From: Otatea glauca
Lineage: Eukaryota > Streptophyta > Magnoliopsida > Poales > Poaceae
Assembly: GCA_036346275.1 (NCBI GenBank)
Contig: CM070720.1
Location: 10,951,278-11,015,277, forward strand
Direction: 5' to 3'
Length of the DNA stretch: 64,000 bases
Shown here: piece by piece, positions 21,997-33,540 of the stretch
Position numbering within the stretch: position 1 is the first letter of the stretch
How the letters are laid out: each line of letters opens with the position of its first letter
Notes under the pieces: model-generated
What the model was told of the DNA's origin: nothing
Database searches by the model: none
What the model saw: only the letters and a program-made list of their open reading frames with translations
Position numbers and translations under genes: made by a program

Positions 21997-23092
21997 CCTT
22001 GTAAGCCATTGAACTGGCCTAATCATACAACCACATGTCTGTAATAGGCTAGGCCTAACTCATAAGTTACCGAGTCTTGACATGTGATACCCCAGAAGGT
22101 AGACTAAGCTGTGTCCAAGATCGTGGGAGGTGTGTGTTGCTGTGGCTCCTCATATTGAAGAGTTATTTTTCCTAGTCTAATGGTGAGTCCCTCCTATTCT
22201 TCTGCTCTGTGTGAGGGTAGAATAGTGAGATCAGACTTATCAGGAGGGTCTATGTTCGGATAGAGTTTTCAAAATATTTTGTTATGATATTCTTAGTCGC
22301 ACATCGATGGGTACGTGTTATGGCCGACATCAAGAGATTGGTCATATCTTGTGGGTAAAGTGTATAACCTCTGTAGAGTGTAAAACCTATTCGAATAGCC
22401 GTGTTACCGGTTATAGACAATGCTCGAGAATTTTACACAAGGGTTAGATTTCATAAAATGAAACTTGGGAAGGAGGCTATGTGTCAGGGAAAGTAAAGGG
22501 AACTGTGTGCCAATTTAGTTTAGTTTAACTTGAAAAATATTTAAGAATCTTAATATTGCTGTTATTTGTTTTACCTCTTGCTTTAACTTACTTTTGTATT
22601 CAATTGCAAATATCGCTTTGTGCAAAGGAAGCTATGTTAGCCTTTCTTTGGAATAAGTCTTGCATATAGTTATACTAGACTTGCATTTTGTGCATAACTT
22701 GTTGAGTACTTTATGTGTTCACTCTTGCAATAATAATCAATCAGTTGGAGAACAGGAGTCAACACCAGCTCTAGAGAAGGAGTTTCACGGGGATGCCGGT
22801 TATTAGGATTTGAGCTTTGTCAATTGACTGTGGTAGATCGATGGGTTGTCCAATGATGTTTCTGTTCCACTGTAGTTTTTCTTAGTGAATAAGTCGTGCG
22901 AGGCATAATAAATGTAAAGTCGACCATATGGTCATCACACTATCTATTTATTTATCAAATCTAGTCATTTATTATTATTTTGTTGTGTATGGAGTTGACA
23001 TTTTATCAATGTTAACCTTATGTGCACCAGTATGTTCCTGGACTAGTGCATTATACACATAGGGTCTGAATTTGCATAGTCGGATCCCGACA
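21997..23092 (+). repeat. Tekay-like LTR, 3' part only (fragment 2)
   Basis: Starts CCTTGTAAGCC, matching 2048 onward of element A, and ends GGATCCCGACA. It keeps the CTATTCGAATAG palindrome (22387-22398), a weakened TGAGTAC/GTGTTCA hairpin (about 22705) and a TGCACCAG/CTAGTGCA hairpin with one mispair (about 23023-23050). It is a second LTR 3' half, separate from the one ending at 20602. Confidence 0.85.
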
Positions 23093-24173
23093 CATCACTA
23101 GTTCAAAGTAGCCACAGACCACCTGATTAACCTTCATAATGAACAATAAAACTATTATGAACTAGTAAGTTATTAACTACTCCATCCAGTCACATAGTTG
23201 ACACTTTGGACATATGTAGAGTCAAACTTTCGAAACTTTGACTATCATGCCTTGTTCGAAAGGGCTCTCGCTCCTCACTTCTTGACACGAGCAGCGGAGC
23301 CCTTCCGAACACAGCAACTCCTTGGAGGTTGGAATCAGGGAGCCGGGGTGGAGCGGAGCATTTCTTTGAACATCTTGGCTGGAGTAGCCTTTCGAATGAT
23401 TCTGGTGGTGAGCTGATTCAGCCGATTAAAAATGCCTTCCAAGTTGCTAATATTTACCCATGAAATGCCACTCGTATACCCCCGCCCTCCCATATCACCC
23501 AGCCCCCAAACCCCCCATTCGCATCCAGAGGAGTCTTTATGTTCGACCTAGGGTGACGACCCAACGACCACACCCCGGTGACCCAGCGTCCATGGCGACA
23601 AGCGGTGACCCAGCATCCATGGCGGCATCCTTGATAACTAGAGGCGACCCTACACCTCTTCTCTGGTTGGCGGCAGGTTGAGCTCTTCTCCTTCCCTTCA
23701 TTTGTTTCCATCATTCACCAGATCTGGCCCCATCTCCAACCGCCAGTGCGGTGAGCTCCACCGAAGATCCCCTGTCAACATCCTTGTTGGGGATCTTTTC
23801 TTTGCTGTGAGCAATCTCACCTTATTTCGTTCTGATCTTAGACCCGTAAGAACTACCCCCATGTCAATGAAACGACATTTCAATGCAACACTGAAGATGT
23901 TTTACTTTTCAGATCTCTATCACACTTTAAGAATTCCATACTTGGATTGGATCTAGGGCCTCAATATTATACAATCCATGAATCCATCCATGTAATAAAA
24001 TTTTATACATGAGCTGAAATTATATCCCTGGCCATGAATAGACACATCTTCCTAGCTAGAACTTCTAATATATCTAGGACTAATGTTTGGCAATCATATT
24101 TTCTGCACTCATTATTTTGTTTATTAGTTCATATTCACTCTCTTGTTCAGATTTGCTTTGTTGTTCTGTCCAG
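23093..24173. other. Older non-LTR DNA with MITE traces and gene-5'-end-like sequence
   Basis: At 23179-23250 the sequence resembles MITE ends of the CTCCATCC...GTTGACACTTTGGACATA type. An inverted repeat (CCTTGTTCGAAAGGGCTC at 23250-23267 with GAGCCCTTCCGAACACAG at 23297-23314) looks like a short hAT-type MITE. 23450-23700 is C-rich with an imperfect repeat of GGTGACCCAGCRTCCATGGCG, like a gene leader or first exon. I cannot name a gene here. Confidence 0.4.
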
Positions 24174-24230
24174 GCATTGTTAGAGGAATGGATAGCCACT
24201 AGAGCTTTCAGAGATAATTGCCTTCCTCAG
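24174..24230 (+). pseudogene. Possible exon of an unidentified gene
   Basis: A 57-bp stretch bordered by TGTCCAG and GTATTC, that is, correct AG/GT splice borders, and reading 19 codons without a stop (ALLEEWIATRAFRDNCLPQ). It is preceded by a T-rich tract. I do not recognise the protein, and it does not look like the known N-terminal part of a reticulon. The splice borders and open frame could occur by chance. Confidence 0.3.
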
Positions 24231-24737
24231 GTATTCATCTTACACGATACTGATCAGCTTACCTTTCTTGCTTTCCGGCATGCTCGAAAGGATAATATAG
24301 CATTACAGACTAGTATTATGATTATTGTAGCAGGAACAGGATCATGCTAAGACTTTCTGCATTGCATTCTCTTTTCTCATCTCACAAACAAAAAGAGAGG
24401 GAAAAACGAGGGGGGAAAATGAATCTGAAGTTGAACTTTGCCACGCTTTTGCTTTTCTTTGTGCACGGCTGCACATACATAGCTAGCTAGCTAGTTTAGG
24501 AACTTCAGTTTCCACGAGAAATAGGAGATTTTGGGCAATCAGTTAGTTGTACCATAACGGCTTAACTTCTCTAAACTAACACATTATATATGCTAGCTAA
24601 GGCTAAGCGCCTAAGCATTTGTTCTTGTATGTCAATTATGTGCTCCGGTTGCGAACAACTAACAAACTGTTATCCTGGATTCCTGGTGTCATGCCATTTT
24701 TGTATATTTGTTTTGTAATGTGCATTTGTCTGTGCAG

Positions 24738-24769
24738 CTGCTGATGTACTGCTGTGGAACGACAAGAAG
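24738..24769 (+). pseudogene. Reticulon-like (RTNLB) exon, 5' piece, cut by the copia insertion
   Basis: After an acceptor-like TGTCTGTGCAG the frame reads (A)ADVLLWNDKK, the start of the reticulon homology domain. Reticulons shape tubular ER with hairpin membrane segments. The exon continues at 37257 on the far side of the 12.5 kb copia element, and AGAAG is duplicated at the break (24765-24769 and 37252-37256). Joined across the element the two pieces are in frame. The intron position before AADV fits plant RTNLB genes as I know them. Confidence 0.7.
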
Positions 24770-24883
24770 TGTTGAACATAATGCGATAATAAGAGTAAGC
24801 ATATAAAATTAATCCCAAATAACAATATGATGAAAATTACATAATTCAGTTATAGCAAAAATAACATAATCAAAGAGATAAAT

Positions 24884-25235
24884 TTCATGTGGGGCATAAC
24901 ATACACCAGGAGGCATAATAATCTAGGTGTAGCTAGCCCCCGTGGGGATCAAGTTGGTAGTTAGATTTTATTCTTTTCAACTTCATTAGTTTATCTTCAA
25001 GTTAGTTAGAGATAAGATTTGTTAGTTTCAATACATTGCTTGATAGAGATCAGGCATTAGTTTGAAGAGATATAGAAGAAAACTGCCTCAATAATCACCT
25101 CCTCTGTCCAGGATGTGACTTTGCACCTACAGCACGGCAGCCTCATCATGGCTTCCCCGTCGCGCGGCAGGAGGTCAAGGCCACGACTGGCTACCTCACA
25201 CCATTACTTCCTCCACTCTTCCTCAAGAAGTGACA
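24884..25235 (+). repeat. 5' LTR of the Reina-like element, TATA box deleted
   Basis: Matches the 3' LTR closely but lacks about 27 bp around 25055, the part that contains TATATAAA at 28028-28035 in the 3' copy. Promoter function of this LTR is probably lost. Confidence 0.85.
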
Positions 25236-25238
25236 ACT

Positions 25239-25250
25239 TCGTATCAGAGC
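25239..25250 (+). other. Primer-binding site of the Reina-like element
   Basis: TCGTATCAGAGC, one or two changes from the usual TGGTATCAGAGC, three bases after the LTR end. Confidence 0.7.
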
Positions 25251-25288
25251 ACTTCGTCTTTCTCCTCGCCGATACTGTTGGTAAAAAA

Positions 25289-26196
25289 ATGATGGCTCTT
25301 GGCATTTTTGCATGGATTATCGGGCCCTTAATGCTAGCACTATCAGGGACAAATTTCCTATTCTCGTTGTCGATGAACTTCTTGATGAATTACGCGGGGC
25401 TCAATTCTTCACCATGCTCGATCTCCGTTCTGGTTATCGTCAAGTACCGATGCATCCATCTGATATTGGGAAGACCACATTCCGTACTCATCAAGGTGTT
25501 TTTGAGTTTTTGGTTATGCCCTTCAGCCTCACCAATGCGCCAGTAACCTTTCAGGCCTTGATGAATGAAGTTCTTTGCCCTTTCCTCCGACGATTTGTTT
25601 TGGTTTTCTTTGACAACATCTTAATATACAGTCCATCATGGTTAGCGCACTTGGGTCACGTCCATTTGGTTTTGCAAGCTCTGCAACATCACCAACTTTG
25701 CCTCAAGCGATCAAAGTGCTTCTTTGGTGACCCGACGGTGGCCTATCTTGGTCATGTTATCTCGGCAGCTGGTGTTGCCATGGATGAGCAAAAGGTTGCC
25801 ACAATTCGGGAGTGGCCTTTACCACAATCGGTTAGTGTGATTCGTGGTTTTCTCGGTCTCACTGGGTATTACCGCAAGTTTATTAGAGGTTTCGGTACTT
25901 TAGCTGCACCCCTCACTAAGCTTCTCAAAAAGGATGCGCTCGTCTGGTCCGATGACACAACTCGTGCTTTTACTGCTCTTAAGGATGCCCTCACTTCAGC
26001 CCCAGTGTTAAAATTGCCAGATTTTGGCCGTCCATTTATTGTGGAATGTGATGCTTCGGGGCATGGATTTGTCACGGTGCTGCACCAGGGCACGGGAGCT
26101 ATTGCCTTTTTCAGTCTACCTATTACTCCACAGCACATCTCGCTACTAGCTTATGAGCGTGAACTCATCGTTCTTGTACAAGCCATTTGTTTCTAG
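25289..26196 (+). pseudogene. RT and RNase H start of the Reina-like element
   Basis: An open frame from about 25289 to 26196 reads DGSWHFCMDYRALN, DLRSGYRQVPMHPSDIGKT, PFSLTNAPVTFQALMNEV and then RT palm FFDNILIYSPS, where the second catalytic Asp of the usual F/YxDD box is Asn. It continues through LGHVISAAGVAMDEQKV and RGFLGLTGYYRKFI to RNase H (IVECDASGHGF, ERELIVLV). The frame then stops in RNase H. RT copies RNA to DNA and RNase H removes the RNA; the changed box predicts a dead polymerase. Confidence 0.85.
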
Positions 26197-27100
26197 CAAC
26201 CATATTTATGGGACCACAAATTTATGGTGCACACTGATCACTATAGTCTAAAGGTTCCTCCTTGATCAGCGCCTCTCCACCATTCCTCAGCATCACTGGA
26301 TTAGCAAGCTCTTGGGGTTCGATTCCGATGTGGATTATAGGCCTGGCAAGACCAACATCGTCGCTGATGCCTTATCCCGCCATGACACTGATTTTCCAAC
26401 CGCTATTTTTGCTATTTCCTGGCAACAGTTTGTGCTTTTTGAGGATCTACATGCAGAAGTGGCCAACAACTCTGATTTGGTCACCCTCCGTGAGAAAATT
26501 CTAGGCGAACATCAGCAGGGGCCATGGTGCATTGTCGATGGCCTGATTACTTTCAACAAACGTATTTATGTTCCACTCAGTTCAGCACTCTTGTCTTCCA
26601 TCTTGGTTGCTGCCCATAATTCTGGACATGAAGGTATGCAAAAGACACTTCATCGCCTTCTTGCTGATTTCCATGTGCCTAATGCTCGCTCGGTGGTTCA
26701 AGCATTTGTTCGTTCCTGTTCCGTCTGTCAAAGGAACAAGGGCTCTCACCTCCATCCAGCAGGCCTTCTCCAGCCCCTTGACATTCTAGCTACCATTTGG
26801 ACTGATATTAATACAGATTTCGTCGAAGGTCTTCCACGCATCAATGGCAAGACTATTATCTTAACAGTGGTTGATAGGTTTTCCAAGTTAGCACACTTCC
26901 TTCCTTTGGCACATCCGTATACGGCACACTCTGTTGCCCATATATTCTTTCACAATATTGTGCTACTCCATGGTATTCCTAATAGTATCGTCAGTGACTG
27001 TGACCCGGTTTTCACTAGTGCCTTTTGGATTGAGTTATTTTGTTTGGTGGGCACTCTACTACATTTCAGTTCAACCTTTCATCCTCAATCCGATGGGTAG
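26197..27100 (+). pseudogene. RNase H end and integrase of the Reina-like element
   Basis: The frame 26312-27100 begins GFDSDVDYRPGKTNIVADAL (RNase H end) and continues with the integrase zinc motif (HNSGHEGMQKTLH, CSVCQRNKG) and core (IWTDINTDFVEGLP with the first Asp, SIVSDCDPVFTSAFW with the second). A stop follows HPQSDG at 27100, just before the third catalytic residue region. A frameshift at about 26200-26310 separates it from RT. Confidence 0.82.
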
Positions 27101-27792
27101 TCGGAGGTCGTCAATAAAATTATCATTATGTAGTTGCGCTACCTTACAGGGGATCATCCAAAATAGTGGTTGCGATGGCTGCCTTGGGCTAAATTTTGTT
27201 ACAACACCAGTTTTCAGTCTCCCTTCATAATTCTCCATTCAAGGTGGTTTATGGTCGTGACCCCCTGCTCTTTGCTCTTATGAGCCTGGTGATGCTCAGC
27301 TTCCTACGGTTGATCAGCTCCTCCATTCTAGAGATGAATTTTTGTCAGAAGTGCGTGAACCTCTCCTTCAGACCCAACAACACTACAAGCATTACCATGA
27401 CCGAAATCATAGTGAGATGGATCTCACCATTGGCCAATGGGTTTGGCTGCGCCTCCTCCATCGCCATGCTGTTTCCATCACAACGCCAGGCAGCGGCAAG
27501 TTGAGCCCCCGATACTATGGACCTTATCAGATAGTTCAGCGTCAGCACCATCGCCTATCGCCTTCAGCTTCCTCCTCGGGCTAAAATCCATGATGTGTTT
27601 CATGTCAGTATGTTGAAACCTTATGTCGGCGATCCTCCAGCCTTGCCAACTTTACTTCATGGTCGTGTGTGTCCAGTTCCAATGAAGATTCTGCACTCTC
27701 GCCTTGCCCATGGTCAATGTGAACTTTTAGTGCAATGGGAGGGATCTACATCGGCTGATGCTTCTTGGGAACCTTTGGGCAAGTTATGTTAG
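27101..27792 (+). pseudogene. Integrase C-terminus and chromodomain of the Reina-like element
   Basis: Several frames carry the remains: SPFKVVYGRDPL-like near 27230, YHDRNHSEMDLTIGQWVWL (27390-27450) and, from 27595, FHVSMLKPYVGDPP then ELLVQWEGSTSADASWEPL, a chromodomain with its aromatic WEG and ASWEP cores. It ends at a stop at 27790-27792. The polypurine tract CTCGGGGAAGGGAGAGA follows at 27829-27845. Confidence 0.82.
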
Positions 27793-28027
27793 CTTTATCC
27801 CAGTTTTTGGCTCGAGGACGAGCTACTTCTCGGGGAAGGGAGAGATGTCATGTGGGGCATAACATACACCAGGAGGCATAAGAAACCAGGCGTAGCTAGC
27901 CCCCATGGGGAACAAGTTGGTAGTTAGATTTTATTCCTTTTAACTGCATTAGTTTATCTTCAAGTTTGTTAGAGATAAGATTTGTTAGTTTCAATAGATT
28001 GCTTGTAAGTTATCTTGTAGTCATCTC

Positions 28028-28035
28028 TATATAAA
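28028..28035 (+). promoter_or_regulatory. TATA box in the Reina-like 3' LTR
   Basis: TATATAAA, about 180 bp into the 380-bp LTR. The matching site in the 5' LTR is deleted. Confidence 0.6.
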
Positions 28036-28225
28036 GAGATCAGGCATTAGTTTGAAGAGATATAGAAGAAAATTGCCTCAATACTCACCACCTCTGTCCA
28101 AGACGTGACCTTGCACCTGCAGCGCGGCAGCCTCATCACGGCTTCCCCGTCGCGTGGCAGGTGGTCAAGGCCACAGCCGGCTACCTTGCACCAATACTTC
28201 ATCCGCTCTTCCTCCACCCGTGACA

Positions 28226-29586
28226 TAAAGCATATCATAACTTTTATGTCATCTATGTAATGAATCATGTCTTCTAAACAGATTAATGAAGAAAAGTGTT
28301 TTAGAGTGCTCTCGGGTGTTGGGTTGCTTGAAGATTAAATCTTCAGCCTCCTTGCCACAAGGTATAGTGCTGCTAGAGAATTCTCTTACCTCCTCGACAC
28401 CTGGGTCAAGAATTACTATTGAACTAAACAATCAACTAAGCAAATGAGGCCTTGAACCCTTAACCTCCTAAATATGCACCACAAAGTATCAATTTCACTG
28501 TTCTAAAGATCGAAATCAGATTATGTACTATTTGGCCAAGGCTCAAAGCAATTCTGACAACAGGTGCTATGAAACTGAGAAAGATAACCAATATGACCAG
28601 TGAGTACAGTACACATCAATGGAGAAAGTAATCAAATGATGACTACAAGGGTACAGATAAAGATCAAGTTTAACAAACAGTGAACTACAACAATACTTTC
28701 AAGCATAAACACGAAGTACAACTAATAGTTCTAGACCTGATTTACACATTCAGTTGTTCAGTTCATCAATGACCCATTTTGTATCATAGAGCAAACACAG
28801 GTAGCAATAATGTGAGATAGCATATGGAGAAATACTCACAAATGAACAAGGACTCAAAACTTGTTAAGAAGTCAGGACAAGGCACAAAGAATAACTACTG
28901 TCCCAAAAGTCCATTGCTGCCGTTAGTGCCACGGTTTGGTTGGCCTAGAAGACGGAGATACAGTGCCCTCTCCACACAAGTGACACACCAAGTGTAGAGG
29001 TGAGCCTCAAATGCAGTAGCACAAGAAAATCCCCAACTCACCAACCGGTTTCCTTCTCAATCCTTAGAGCTCACAAGCACAAGCCCAGAAGCTCACAAGC
29101 ACAGAAGTTCAGGAAGCCTGAAACCCCATAGCTCCAGAAACCCTATAGCACAGGAGCACAGCTTCAAGCCATAGGAATTTGGTGCTCAGGAAGCCTGCTC
29201 AGTCCCTGGACCAAGCCCAGACCTCACGGAGGTCTAGATGTTGCCGGTAACACACCAGCCAACCACTAAACCAGAAGGAAGGAGCAAAAACAACGATGAG
29301 GCACAAGTAAAATCTGAGTGTAACTTACCCCTGGAGAGAAAGATGAGGCACATAGAAATAAGGGAAGTGGAGGACCAAGCCCAGAGCACACCACCACTAG
29401 CCTCACCTGTCGCCTAGATGCACAGCGCCGTAGCCAGGCAAATCGGAGAGGAAGGACTCAGCCCTCACCTCATCAGCTCCACCTTTTTATCATGCCCTAA
29501 TGGACCAACCGAATAGCTCAGATGACAAAATGGTCTAGCCCATAAAATCCAACTCAAAATTTCAGTTAACACAAAATTTCACAACA
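28226..29586 (-). repeat. Copia 3' LTR, part beyond the Reina-like insertion
   Basis: Continues the LTR begun at 24770 and matches 35927-37251. Read on plus it ends TTTCACAACA at 29586. The polypurine tract on the minus strand (TTGGTGGAGAT) is directly outside it at 29587-29598. The CACAAGC...CCCAGAAGCTC repeats near 29065-29110 belong to the LTR. Confidence 0.9.
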
Positions 29587-29598
29587 ATCTCCACCAAA

Positions 29599-30926
29599 AT
29601 TTGAAGTTGGAGAATTGTCCTTGTTTAATATACAGTTGTTTGACAATGAGTTCCTTTCGGGTTTGAACTCATTGTCTAGTTACAAGCAATTCATCACTAC
29701 ACTGACGAAGGAGGACTAAAGCCTTGATCCTACGCCTTGGTGTGAGAAACTTCACACTAGTAACACTCTGTACAGGGCAGCTTTTATTTTAGCTCTCGGG
29801 TTAGGACTTTCTGGTCATATCCTAGTATCTTAATTCATGAGATATCTTCTAGAAGTATACCCGTAACTTACATTAATCGTGATCTCATGATTATACTCAT
29901 ATAGGTGAGTTCTCCTAGGAATCTTGTAGGACGACTCCTATTGCCACACAGCATTAAACTCATTAAGAGCTTAAAGCTCAGCCAAACATACAAAAGAGCA
30001 CTACAGCTAATGGGACCCTTAGATGTGCTCTCTAGACCATACAGTTTGTTTTCCTAGAGCCTGGTTTATGGGACTCCGATCTTCTAGGATAGGTTACCAC
30101 TGATGTGATACACTCAAGTGGGTATGAGCCCCATTCCCTTAGATGCTAAAAGGATGGCGTTCCGCGCTATTCCTTTAGTAAAAGGATCGACCAAGTTCCT
30201 TTCAGACTGGATGTAGTCTACAGCAATGACACCCATCTCTCTGGCATGCCTAAGCGATTTCAGTTGCCTCTTTATGTTCTTGACGACTTCATATTATCTT
30301 TCCTGCTCTTCACCTTCACCAGAACGGTCTGGTTATCGCAGTAGGTAAGAATAGCTGGAATAGGTTTTTTCAGCACTGGTAGGTCAGAAAAGGAGCTCTC
30401 TAATCCATTCGCCTCTACAACCGCTAAGTCGAGCGCTACTAACTCAGCCTACATGGTGGATCGTGTAATAATAGTCTGTTTGGAAGACCTCTAGGATACA
30501 TCTCCACCTGCTAGAGTGAAAACATAGCCACTCGTAGCCTTCATGTCATCCGAGTCACTGATCTAGTTGGAATCACTGAATCCTTCTAGGACTGTAGCAT
30601 GACCAGAATAGTGTATTCCCAAATTCATTGTTTCCTTTAAATATTTAATAACTCTCTCTAGTGATATCCAATGATCATCTCCTGGGTTGGATGTATAACG
30701 TCTCAACCTGCATACAACATATGAGATGTCTAGCCTCGTTTTACTAGCTAAGTACATCAACCTATAATTTGTGAATACCTGAGTTGGTCTTTACCTTTAC
30801 CTAAGTTCTTTTTAAGTTTAATATTTGGATCATAGGGTGTGGCAACTGGCTTGCAGTCTATAAAGCCAAAACGACTCAACACCTTGTCCACATAATGGGA
30901 TTGAGATAGTATAATCCTTTTCTCAC
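29599..30926 (-). pseudogene. Copia RNase H and RT C-terminus
   Basis: Minus-strand pieces read SEKRIILSQSHYVDKVLSRF and DPNIKLKKNLGKGKDQLRYS (30987-30757), then MYLASKTRLDISYVVCRL and RRYTSNPGDDHWISLERVI (30760-30563), the standard copia end of RT. RNase H follows with stops (SDSDD, AELVAL and YCDNQT near 30540-30330). RT is interrupted at 30927 by a solo LTR and resumes at 32784. Confidence 0.8.
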
Positions 30927-32783
30927 TGAAGGATCGAGCTGGCCTTAGGGGGGGTGAATAGCAACAAGTTCTAAGTATTTTAAACAACTAACTGAATTTA
31001 ACAAAGAGCAACTTACTGGAAGGATAATACAGAATTCAAACAACTAATGATAACAGCGAAAGCAATAAATGAAATGACACAGGAGAGACAAAGATTTATC
31101 CCGTGGTTCAGAGCCGCACTCCTAATCCACGTTGAAGCACTTCTTTCGAAGTTCTGCTTCTGCAAAGCTATTCGCAGTAGCTCTGGCGATCACTCAAGTA
31201 ACTCTTTCACTACTTGAGTGAGGTGAGTTCCAAACCTCTCACAAATACAGTTGCCTTCCACAAACACCTTTGGACAGGTCACACTGTTCACTTCCTCTAA
31301 GTTGTCTAGGATCACTAAGATCCAAGAGTAATAAACTTTGCACAAGTCCTGTCTCCTGGTTCACTTTGCAATTCACACAACTAGACACTGACTTGGAGCT
31401 AACACGCTTAGAGATATATGAGAAGTTTTGTGTGAAGATGAAGCACAGACTCCTTTTTGAGACTGAGAGCAATTTTTCAATACCAAAGTGTAAGGAGTTC
31501 ATCTATCTTTTGGAAGATGGATTAGGAAATGCTTATATAGCCATTTGGAGTGAAAGTAGCCGTTACACCTGCTACAGTAGCCGTTGGACGTGTCAGATGT
31601 CAGAAACAACAGAAATATACACGTACAACGGACTAAGTATCAATGCCTAGCGATACTGGATATGTGGATGACGGACCAAATTTGAGAGTTCACGACGGAC
31701 CAAAAATTTTGGTCCGTAGTACATGGGTAGTTCATAGAGGTTGGTCTCGCATACAACTGAGAGACATATATGAGCGACAGACCAAATTGTTTGGTCCGTT
31801 ACACATGGACTTTAAAAGATAAGTCTGGCATAGATACCTATGTACGTCGGACCAAATTTTTTGGTCCGTCATACATGGACTTTTCAGAAGATTGGTCTGG
31901 CACAGAGACACAAGTACGTCGGACCAAATTTTTCGTCCGTCATACATGGACTTTTCAGAAGATTGGTCTGGCACAGAGACACATGTACGTCGGACCAAAT
32001 TTTTGGTCCGTCATACATGGAGTTTTCAGAAGATTGGTGCCAAGGACCTTTTCAATAAAGATAAATTTTTATCCAAGCTTTTTATTTTAGCAATGGACTG
32101 AGATATTTAAACACGAATGCTTGGTCCGTTTCCTGAGTAAAATTCTTTTGAAGATAGAGAATATTCATTTTAGGTTTCGATTAAAAGGACATCAAGGATT
32201 CAGTCCGCCCAAAAACTTATAAACTGAAAGGGTGCTGGACCAAATATTTGGTCTGCTGTAGATGGGAAACCGAAGATATTTTGGTCCGTCATACATAGGC
32301 AAACCTTTGGCTATCGGATGATTTTCAAAGAAGGTTTTAATCAAGGATATGTGAATATGAAAACGAATATCTAATGATCAGATATTAAAAGGGAGTTTTG
32401 ACGTAGAATAGTTTCAAGGTGCATACGGATCAAGAAAAGGATAGATAAAGTTTGGTCCGTTGTACTAAGAGATATGATTTCATAAGGATAAAGTATAAGT
32501 GTCTTTTGCTCCGAGAGATCTAGTTTTGCCTTTGCCTAACAACCTATTTGCTTGTGCAAAGTCCCTCTTTTGGACAACCAAAAAGAAAATAGACCTAGGC
32601 TATTTGACTTGAATCATCTCCCAAGTCATAAACTATAAACTAATACCTTAATCTTATTAGCCCAACTTGTTTCATCATAGATTCCAGCTTATTTTCTTCA
32701 AAGCTTTGAGTATTACAAACTTAGTCATCAATACCAAAACTATAATAATACAGTAATAGAATTGAGGGGTCTAGATGCTATCA
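30927..32783 (-). mobile_element. Solo copia LTR (SIRE/Maximus-like) inserted in the copia RT
   Basis: Minus-strand reading TGATAGCATCTAGACC...GATCCTTCA, 1857 bp, flanked by perfect CTCAC (30922-30926 and 32784-32788). It shares the CATCTAG start and the CTTAGGGGGGGTGAATAG end segment with the larger LTR at 49738-52292, so both are one copia lineage that I know from grasses as SIRE/Maximus-like. A TATA region (CTATATAA on minus) is at 31533-31540. Upstream of it are tandem repeats with the GGACCAAA/TTTGGTCC inverted motif. Confidence 0.85.
31690..32040. repeat. 71-72 bp tandem repeats built on a GGACCAAA...TTTGGTCC motif
   Basis: Units begin GTACGTCGGACCAAA at 31842, 31914 and 31985, with an older unit at about 31770 and a diverged one at about 31690. 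Each holds an 8-bp inverted repeat. Further single motifs lie at 32106, 32230, 32280 and 32450. The array is just upstream of the LTR TATA box (minus sense). Confidence 0.85.
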
Positions 32784-33540
32784 CTCACCCTTTATAAGCT
32801 TGATGTCCAAAATTACATCAGCTTCACCCAGATCTTTCATATCAAAGTTCTGGGAGAGGAATGACTTTGTTTGATTAATTACATCCAAATTGGTCCCAAA
32901 TAGTAGTATGTCATCCACATATAAACATAGAACGACACCTTCACTCCCATTGAATCGATAGTATACACACTTGTCGGCTTCATTAACACAAAAGCCATCA
33001 GATGTCATTGTATCAAATTTCTCATGCAACTACTTGGGAGCTTGTTTTAGACCATATAAAGATTTAATCAAATGACACTCTGTCTTCCTGTCCTTTTACC
33101 ACAAATCCATCTGGCTGCTACATATAGATCTCCTTGTCCAACTCTCCATTTAACAAAATACATCCATTTGATGTACTAGGAGATTATAGGAAACTACTAG
33201 TGCCAAGAGCACTCGGATTGTGGGTAATTTGGCCACAGGAGAGTAAATGTCAAAGTAATCTTCACCCTCTTTTTACGTGAAACCCTTAGCCACCAAACGG
33301 GTCTTGTACTTTTTAATTGTACCATCGGGCCTCTGCTTTCTTTTAAAGATCCATTTGCTGCCCACTGGCTTCCATCTAGCTGGAAGATCTACTATCTCCC
33401 AAGTACCATTGGAGATAATAGAATCCATCTCACTCTAGACTGCCTCCTTCCAGTACTCTACATCTAGTGATGCATATGCCTTTGAAAGACTTCATGGTTT
33501 ATCATCCACGACATAGGTGACATAGTCATCGCCCAAAGAC
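32784..33540 (-). pseudogene. Copia RT N-terminal part
   Basis: The minus frame 33029-32781 contains the RT palm with an intact catalytic box (VLCLYVDDILLFGTN) followed by FDMKDLGEADVIL. Upstream, 33030-33540 holds broken pieces such as QPDGFVVKGQED and an LVVDDKP-like start, with several stops. Insertion of the solo LTR at 32783 splits it from 30926. Confidence 0.8.

Larger units (their letters stand above)
24884..28225 (+). mobile_element. Reina-like chromovirus nested in the copia 3' LTR, internally deleted
   Basis: LTRs are 24884-25235 and 27846-28225 (TGTCATGTGGGGC...GTGACA; the first copy has lost its second base). The duplication is TAAAT (24879-24883) / TAAAG (28226-28230), and the uninterrupted target is visible in the other copia LTR at about 35922-35930 (GATAAATCATATC). 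After the primer site the element jumps within about 50 bp to RT, so gag, protease and the RT start are missing. Confidence 0.92.

Noticed and set aside
24478..24498. AGCTAGCTAGCTAG run as a possible palindromic signal
   Set aside because: A short simple repeat with nothing around it to suggest function.
31700..32300. The GGACCAAA repeats as a CRISPR-like array
   Set aside because: The units are contiguous tandem repeats with no variable spacers, inside a plant LTR.
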